Assembly (NCBI GenBank): GCA_023229575.1
Contig: JALNYZ010000022.1
Coordinates: forward strand, 1 to 59,448
Direction: 5' to 3'
Length of the DNA stretch: 59,448 nt
DNA from: Prolixibacteraceae bacterium
GTDB taxonomy: Bacteria > Bacteroidota > Bacteroidia > Bacteroidales > Prolixibacteraceae
Under the pieces are notes generated by a model. It did no database searches. It worked only from the letters and a program-made list of their open reading frames with translations, and was not told where the DNA came from. The number at the start of each line of letters is the position of its first letter. The stretch's first letter is position 1. A program made the position numbers and the translations under genes. Below are positions 54,852-59,448 of this stretch, piece after piece.

Positions 54852-56030
54852 ATGATCCGAAAGATTCAGTTGTCCTTATTTATCATCGCTTTGATATTTA
54901 TCACAGCCATTGGCCTTTACTGGCTTACATTGGGTGTGTTGTTCGTGATCCTGCTTTATAGGTTGTTCCGGTCAAACCTTTCAGCTTTTGTCTGGTTGCG
55001 AAAGCATAGTTTTATTTCATCGCTGGTTTACATTGTCGGTATCTTTCTGCTGGCTATTTCGATCCGTGTGTTTATGATCGAGATATTCTCCATTCCAAGC
55101 GGTTCGATGGAGAACACCCTACTCGTTGGCGACAAGGTGCTGGTAAGTAAGCTTAATTACGGCCCGGCCATGCCAAAGTCGCCCTTCGAAATTCCCTGGA
55201 TCAACCTAGTTTGGTACCTGGGCGCCGGTAAAACAACCAATCTTGATTCGGCCTATTGGGGTTACAACAGGTTACGTGGTTTTTCGTCCGTCAAGCATGG
55301 GGATGTGGTTGTTTTTATCCACCCGCTGTGGGGGAAAAGGGACAACTATTTTATAAAACGATGCGTAGGGATACCGGGCGATACGCTGAAAATTATCGAC
55401 GGCGTAGTTTTTGCAAATAGGAAGGCAATACCTTTTTCAGACCATGCGAAGCAGCCATACCAAATGAAAGTAGCCAATAGAGCTAAATTCAGAAATATGG
55501 TTGATAGTCTGGAATTTGAAACCTGGGGGAATAGTTCAGGGCAGACCAATGAAAAGATCAGGATGAATTTAACCAGGCTGCAACTTAAACTATTGACCCA
55601 AAAAGGATGTATTGATTCAGTTTCCATTAACATAGTGGGAAACGATTCGACGCAATGGGTTGATCCCAAAAATAGAAACGTGGTCTGGACTATTGATAAT
55701 TTCGGCCCAGTGGTTGTTCCCCGAAAAGGGATGACAATCAGCCTCACACCAACTAGTTTTCAGGTTTACCGTAAGACCATCACCAGGTTGGAGAAAGTTA
55801 AACTGGAATCAAAGAATGGCAATTTTTATATGAACGGACAACCTGCTACAACCTACACCTTCCGGCACAACTACTATTTTATGATGGGCGATAACCGCCA
55901 CAACTCGAACGATTCGCGCTACTGGGGTTTTGTACCGGAAGAAAATATTGTGGGTAAAGCTTGCGTCATTCTATTTTCAAATGATGGGAATGGTATTAGA
56001 TGGAACCGAACTATAAAACAAATAAAATAG
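54852..56030 (+). CDS. lepB: Signal peptidase I (S26A)
   Basis: A 392-residue membrane protease with two or three N-terminal helices. The catalytic Ser is S85 in SIPSGSMENTL. The general-base Lys is K170 in DNYFIKRCVGIPGD. Box E is MGDNRHNSNDSRYWGFVP near residue 345. A long insert between the Lys box and box E is usual for Bacteroidota SPases. As a second, cluster-borne signal peptidase it may process the small peptides here; that is inference. Confidence 0.92.
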   Translation: MIRKIQLSLFIIALIFITAIGLYWLTLGVLFVILLYRLFRSNLSAFVWLRKHSFISSLVYIVGIFLLAISIRVFMIEIFSIPSGSMENTLLVGDKVLVSKLNYGPAMPKSPFEIPWINLVWYLGAGKTTNLDSAYWGYNRLRGFSSVKHGDVVVFIHPLWGKRDNYFIKRCVGIPGDTLKIIDGVVFANRKAIPFSDHAKQPYQMKVANRAKFRNMVDSLEFETWGNSSGQTNEKIRMNLTRLQLKLLTQKGCIDSVSINIVGNDSTQWVDPKNRNVVWTIDNFGPVVVPRKGMTISLTPTSFQVYRKTITRLEKVKLESKNGNFYMNGQPATTYTFRHNYYFMMGDNRHNSNDSRYWGFVPEENIVGKACVILFSNDGNGIRWNRTIKQIK

Positions 56031-56140
56031 GTATAAATATATTTGGTGGTTTCATTGCTTTATTGTATATTTAGATTCTGTATATAGTAATATTTTTTTC
56101 AATCGAATTGATCGGCATTACGGCAATTGAAATATTAACA

Positions 56141-56237
56141 GAAAGGAAAGAACAGGAAGCCAAACCCACAAAAGTTCAGCGCTTCCTGTTCGGCGCCTTT
56201 TCTAAAAAGGAAGTGAGGTGAGGTGACAAAAATAAAG
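56141..56237 (+). promoter_or_regulatory. Conserved stem-loop element, copy B
   Basis: The stem AACAGGAAGC/GCTTCCTGTT (56151-56160, 56181-56190) is followed by CGGCGCCTTTTCTAAAAAGG and GTGAGGTGAGGTGACAAAAA, nearly the same as copy A. It follows the signal peptidase and lies about 90 bases ahead of peptide 3. Confidence 0.78.
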
Positions 56238-56323
56238 AAATTAGTATCAAAGGAAGTGTGGTTTCTTCACCTGTTATAAGATTACAGGTGGTAACATAAG
56301 TTATAAATTTTAACAAAGGAAAA

Positions 56324-56596
56324 ATGAAAAAGAAAATTTTAGTTTTAATAGGAGGAATGATATTGACTGCGCTAATGCTCATTAACATTAATTACGCTAA
56401 TGAGGACAGCGGTGGAGATTTTTCGCTTTCTGCAATAATTAGTTCTGCAATTGCTTGGGATGGTGAAAGTGGAGAAGGTGAACTGTGTACTTCACAAACA
56501 TGGTGTTCATTGCATTATACTACTGAGACTGTGAACGGAAAAGACTGGTGTTGTTCTCAGAATGTTGTAAATGAACAAGGAAAAGCAAAATTATAA
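56324..56596 (+). CDS. Small secreted Cys-containing peptide (module 3)
   Basis: A 90-residue precursor with signal peptide MKKKILVLIGGMILTALML. The propiece ends FSLSAIISSAIA, analogous to the NVEALA/-ALA site of modules 1 and 2. The core is acidic and Gly-rich, then has four cysteines (ELCTS, WCSL, WCCSQ). The position after stem-loop copy B and before a hairpin and a propeller gene is the same as in module 1. Confidence 0.7.
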   Translation: MKKKILVLIGGMILTALMLININYANEDSGGDFSLSAIISSAIAWDGESGEGELCTSQTWCSLHYTTETVNGKDWCCSQNVVNEQGKAKL

Positions 56597-56609
56597 GTTT
56601 TTAACTACA

Positions 56610-56658
56610 ATATAAGAGGTGTTTTCTGTGATGTCTTCATAAAATCGCCTCTTTATAT
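56610..56658 (+). terminator. Hairpin after peptide 3
   Basis: Arms ATATAAGAGGTGTTTT (56610-56625) and AAAATCGCCTCTTTATAT (56641-56658) pair with one bulge and a G-T pair. It sits between peptide 3 and its propeller gene, matching the hairpins of modules 1 and 2 in place though not in sequence. Confidence 0.7.
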
Positions 56659-56690
56659 GGTTAATTCTTAAAACAACTCACAAATGCAGT

Positions 56691-57851
56691 ATGAAAAATA
56701 AACTGACTTTGTTTAATTATATTCAATTTGTCGGCATTCTATTCTTATTTTACTGCTTTACTGGTCTTATTTCTTGTAAAACCGAGCAAAAGAATTATGA
56801 TACTTTAACTTGTAATATAAAAACGGAAAATGACAATCTTAACGTGAAAGTAAGATCTGTGATTAAGCTTGAGACATCAGATAGTTCATTGATTGGAGAT
56901 ATTACAAAAATCATATTCTACAAAAATCGATTCTTTATACTTGACCGAATGATAAGCAAATCACTTTTTGTATTTGATATCAATGGAAAATTCATCGCAA
57001 AGACAAGGAGGGGGAGGGGGCCAGGTGAGTGTGTTAATCCTAAGGACTTCATGATTGATCCCGTTAACCTCACAATTCAGTTATGGGATCAATCTAATTA
57101 TAATATGATGGAATTAGATAGTAATCTCACTCACGTTCGAACAAAACATTTTGAACCAGTTGGATTAATGAATGCAGAATATATAAATCGCGATACTATG
57201 CTGGTATTTGCACACGTTCAAGTTTCGGATAAAACAAAAAATAATAATAATTTAATTTACTTCAATTATTCTCTATATACAAATGGATTTAATAAAGCAA
57301 TTAACAGACTTTTACCAACATCAAAAGAGTTAATTAGAGTAGTATTAGAGTCTCCAATATGTAAAACCAGAAGAGTAATTTTTGTAGCTCCATTTGACAA
57401 TAATATTTATGGAATTGAAAAAACAAAGGAGAAAATTCTGTATCAGTTGGATTTTGGAACATTTGGCGTAAATCAAGCAGATATTGCAAAAGGTGTCAAT
57501 TATATTTTTAAGAGTTCAAGAAATGGCAGTAAGATTACATCAATAGATAATCTTCACGAAAATGATAATTATTTGGCCTTTTCTTTTTTTTACAAAAATA
57601 GAATTGGCTTTTTTATACATTCAAAGATTACAAATGAAAACTACTGTTCTGAAAAATTTTTCAGTAAAAAAATACTTCCAATATGCACTCTAAAGGGAAT
57701 ATTTTGCGAAGATAATTTTATTGCTGTTTCAGAACCGGAAGAAGTCAAAAACTTCAAATTTGCTGATACAAAATTTAATACTCAGATCCGTAATATTAAA
57801 GAGCAAGATAATCCATTTATAATTCTTTTTAGTTTAAAGGAGCAGCAATGA
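56691..57851 (+). CDS. 6-bladed beta-propeller lipoprotein (module 3)
   Basis: A 386-residue lipoprotein (lipobox GLISC). The propeller start VIKLETSDSSLIGDI and hallmark RRGRGPGECVNPKDF are clear matches to the DUF5128/TolB-like propeller family. It overlaps the thioredoxin-like gene by 4 bases (ATGA). Confidence 0.83.
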   Translation: MKNKLTLFNYIQFVGILFLFYCFTGLISCKTEQKNYDTLTCNIKTENDNLNVKVRSVIKLETSDSSLIGDITKIIFYKNRFFILDRMISKSLFVFDINGKFIAKTRRGRGPGECVNPKDFMIDPVNLTIQLWDQSNYNMMELDSNLTHVRTKHFEPVGLMNAEYINRDTMLVFAHVQVSDKTKNNNNLIYFNYSLYTNGFNKAINRLLPTSKELIRVVLESPICKTRRVIFVAPFDNNIYGIEKTKEKILYQLDFGTFGVNQADIAKGVNYIFKSSRNGSKITSIDNLHENDNYLAFSFFYKNRIGFFIHSKITNENYCSEKFFSKKILPICTLKGIFCEDNFIAVSEPEEVKNFKFADTKFNTQIRNIKEQDNPFIILFSLKEQQ

Positions 57852-58540
57852 AAAGTTTAATAAGGTCATTTATGACGACAGTAAGCAATAATGCGATACA
57901 ACGCACTATTATATACCTACGCTGTAAAAAGGTAAATGGTCTTTTTCTATTTATTATATTAGTAGTTTTAACATCAATCATTTTGTTAATCTTTCTCCCT
58001 TTGTATAATTATGATAAGCATGTTTATATAAAATATTCTAATAAATTAAATTTGTTACAGTACGAAAAAATTATAAGATTGAAAAGAGACTCAAATGAGC
58101 TTTTTACAGAGAATTCCCAGCTTAATAATATCTCTGTAATTACTTTAAAAAACACGTCAATAAAACTTAATTCAATTATTAAAAAGCAGAAATTGGTTTA
58201 TCGATTTTCAAATCGCTCTTGTCAGACATGTGTCGAAAATGATCTGAAAATTTTAAGAACGTTGGCAGATACTATTGGCATTGATAATATAATTATTCTA
58301 GGGAATTTTGATAATATTAAAAACCTAATTATATATATAAAAAATGAAGAGATTCCATTTGATTGTTATAATTACAGTGATGTTTTAAATTTGCCAATCG
58401 AAAAAAATTCAATAAATGACAGCCCTTGTTTTTTTGTATTGTCCAATAATTTAAAAGTTGATTTTGCTCATACATCAAGTCCTAATTATTCCATTAATAG
58501 TCTATATTTTAAGAGAATAAGAATGTTTTTAAGAAAATGA
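57848..58540 (+). CDS. Membrane-anchored thioredoxin-fold protein with CxxC (module 3)
   Basis: A 230-residue protein with one N-terminal membrane helix (about 36-58), then a redoxin-like domain. The CxxC appears in RFSNRSCQTCVENDLKIL and the later strand in PCFFVLSNNLKVDF. It is larger and more diverged than the copies in modules 1 and 2. Extremely AT-rich: only 8 G/C in bases 58021-58080. Confidence 0.7.
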   Translation: MKSLIRSFMTTVSNNAIQRTIIYLRCKKVNGLFLFIILVVLTSIILLIFLPLYNYDKHVYIKYSNKLNLLQYEKIIRLKRDSNELFTENSQLNNISVITLKNTSIKLNSIIKKQKLVYRFSNRSCQTCVENDLKILRTLADTIGIDNIIILGNFDNIKNLIIYIKNEEIPFDCYNYSDVLNLPIEKNSINDSPCFFVLSNNLKVDFAHTSSPNYSINSLYFKRIRMFLRK

Positions 58541-58593
58541 AAAATCATAACATATTAATTATAGGACAATAAACTGATTAAAAATAATTTGAC

Positions 58594-59112
58594 TTGAAAT
58601 TCTCCTCCTTCTCCATCCTGATCATCTTTATTCTGCTGATGATTGTAGGGGCGAGCTTGTTGCCATTGCTGAATGTACAGTTAACCCCGTCACGTTCGTT
58701 ACCGGGGATGTCGGTCAGTTACCGATGGCCCGATGCATCTGCTAGGGTAATTGAACAGGAGGTTACGGCAAAACTCGAGGGTCTGTTTAGTTCTGTAAAG
58801 GGTATTAAGGGGGTCTCTTCCGTTTCGTCGAAAGGTTCCGGGCGTATTAATTTGTCGTTCAAGAAAACGGTGAACCTGGATGCCGCCCGTTTTGAGGTGG
58901 CTTCATTGATCCGGCGGGCCTACAGCGATCTGCAGGAACAGATTGCGTTTCCCGAACAGTCGATGGGCACATTTGGTAGAACCATTGACCCATACTTCAT
59001 AAATTTCAAATTAAAATGGGTGACCGTTTCAATCCTAACGATTCGCTACTGGGGTTTTGTTCCGGAAGAAAATATTGTAGGTAAAGCTTTCATCATTCAT
59101 ATTTTCAAATGA
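58594..59112 (+). pseudogene. Chimeric remnant: RND permease N-terminus fused to signal peptidase tail
   Basis: Residues 1 to about 140 are the start of a second-type RND permease (TM1 FSILIIFILLMIVGASLLPL, then the first porter domain). From about 59016 the DNA copies the signal peptidase region 55884-56190, translated as RYWGFVPEENIVGKA. A 2-base loss in the GATTCGC region puts the MGD start of that copy out of frame with the tail. The product cannot be a working permease or peptidase. The start is TTG. Confidence 0.85.
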
Positions 59113-59321
59113 TGGGAATGGTATTAGATGGAACCGAATTATAAATCGAATATAATAGGTATAAATATATTTGGTGGTTTCATCGTTTTATTGTATATTT
59201 AGGTTCTGTATGTAGCAATGTATTCTTTTCCCAATCCAATGTTCGACATTAAGGCGTTTGAAATATTATCAAAAGGGAAAGAACAGGAAGTTTAACCCAC
59301 AAAAGTCAAACACTTCCTGTT
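59016..59321 (+). repeat. Duplicate of the signal peptidase 3' end, spacer and stem-loop (includes copy C)
   Basis: This 306-base stretch matches 55884-56190 (307 bases) almost throughout, including the non-coding GGTATAAATATATTTGGTGG spacer. It ends with stem AACAGGAAGT/ACTTCCTGTT (59282-59291, 59312-59321). The sequence after the stem differs because the IS21-like end begins there. Confidence 0.88.
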
Positions 59322-59448
59322 TGAATATTCCGGACTATAGTGTACAACGAAATCCGGAGTAAAGTGTACAATAGAATCCGGAGCAAAGTGTACAACTTTT
59401 TGGTGTTCTTTTTGGGTTTTTGGTTGGTCGTTGGCCCGCCAACACGAC
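59319..59448. mobile_element. Left end of a probable IS21-family element (continues beyond window)
   Basis: Three direct repeats with a 24-base period (59328, 59352, 59376) share TCCGGA, AGTGTACAA and similar spacing. Multiple terminal repeats of about 20 bases are typical of IS21-type ends. No transposase gene is reached before the window closes. The element appears to have inserted at the 3' arm of stem-loop copy C. Confidence 0.6.

Noticed and set aside
1..59448. SusC/SusD-type polysaccharide utilisation locus
   Set aside because: Although glycosidases and sugar enzymes are abundant, no TonB-dependent receptor or SusD-like lipoprotein gene is present in the window.

Overview
The window looks like a chromosome segment of a free-living or gut-type Bacteroidota (Bacteroidales/Marinilabiliales-like). 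Reasons are the TTTG-N19/20-TAnnTTTG promoters, weak ribosome binding sites, many SPII lipoproteins with short signal peptides, 6-bladed beta-propeller lipoproteins, an NVEALA-type small peptide, DUF1573 proteins and GH29 fucosidases. No rRNA, tRNA or CRISPR array was seen, and no SusC/SusD pair lies in the window.

The left part (about 1-37,400) is a dense, almost entirely plus-strand carbohydrate-catabolism region. After a gene tail come an APC amino-acid permease and a branched-chain aminotransferase, then a long run of sugar genes. These are two GH29 fucosidase-like enzymes, two large glycosidase-like proteins (one DUF6259-like), a GH28-like beta-helix protein and an SGNH esterase. Two MFS sugar transporters and two L-fucose/L-arabinose isomerase-type enzymes follow the same theme, with FGGY and PfkB kinases, a KDPG-type aldolase, a cupin phosphoglucose isomerase, an allulose/tagatose-type epimerase and several dehydrogenases. 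Regulators are a GntR/UTRA protein, an AraC protein and, at the end, a PadR protein. Together they suggest release of 6-deoxy-sugars or uronates from a fucosylated, possibly pectin-like or algal glycan, followed by isomerase/kinase and oxidative (KDPG-like) breakdown. The exact substrate cannot be read from sequence.

From 37,400 to 38,500 lies a gene-free stretch rich in dispersed palindromes (REP-like elements, a perfect 21-bp inverted repeat, and a roughly 206-bp element with 27-28-bp terminal inverted repeats).

The right part (38,500-59,448) is an accessory island of very different character, with patchy base composition. It holds a fulvocin-C-related Cys-rich protein, an O-antigen-ligase/TPR membrane protein, an HlyD adaptor, a full RND permease, two DUF1573 lipoproteins and a signal peptidase I. 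Embedded in this are three copies of a module: short Cys-containing secreted peptide, then a strong RNA hairpin, then a 6-bladed-propeller lipoprotein, then a thioredoxin-fold protein with CxxC. I propose this as an uncharacterised secreted-peptide system (peptide production, disulfide handling, processing and export or sensing). A covarying stem-loop occurs three times at module borders. A family of TTTGAA/TTCAAAC-type repeats has expanded between genes and, in frame, inside the RND and O-antigen-ligase genes.

Mobile DNA has remodelled the island. An intact IS1595-type element (44,634-45,608) sits inside it, a second RND gene has been fused by deletion to a signal-peptidase tail, and the window ends in the multiple terminal repeats of what looks like an IS21-type element.
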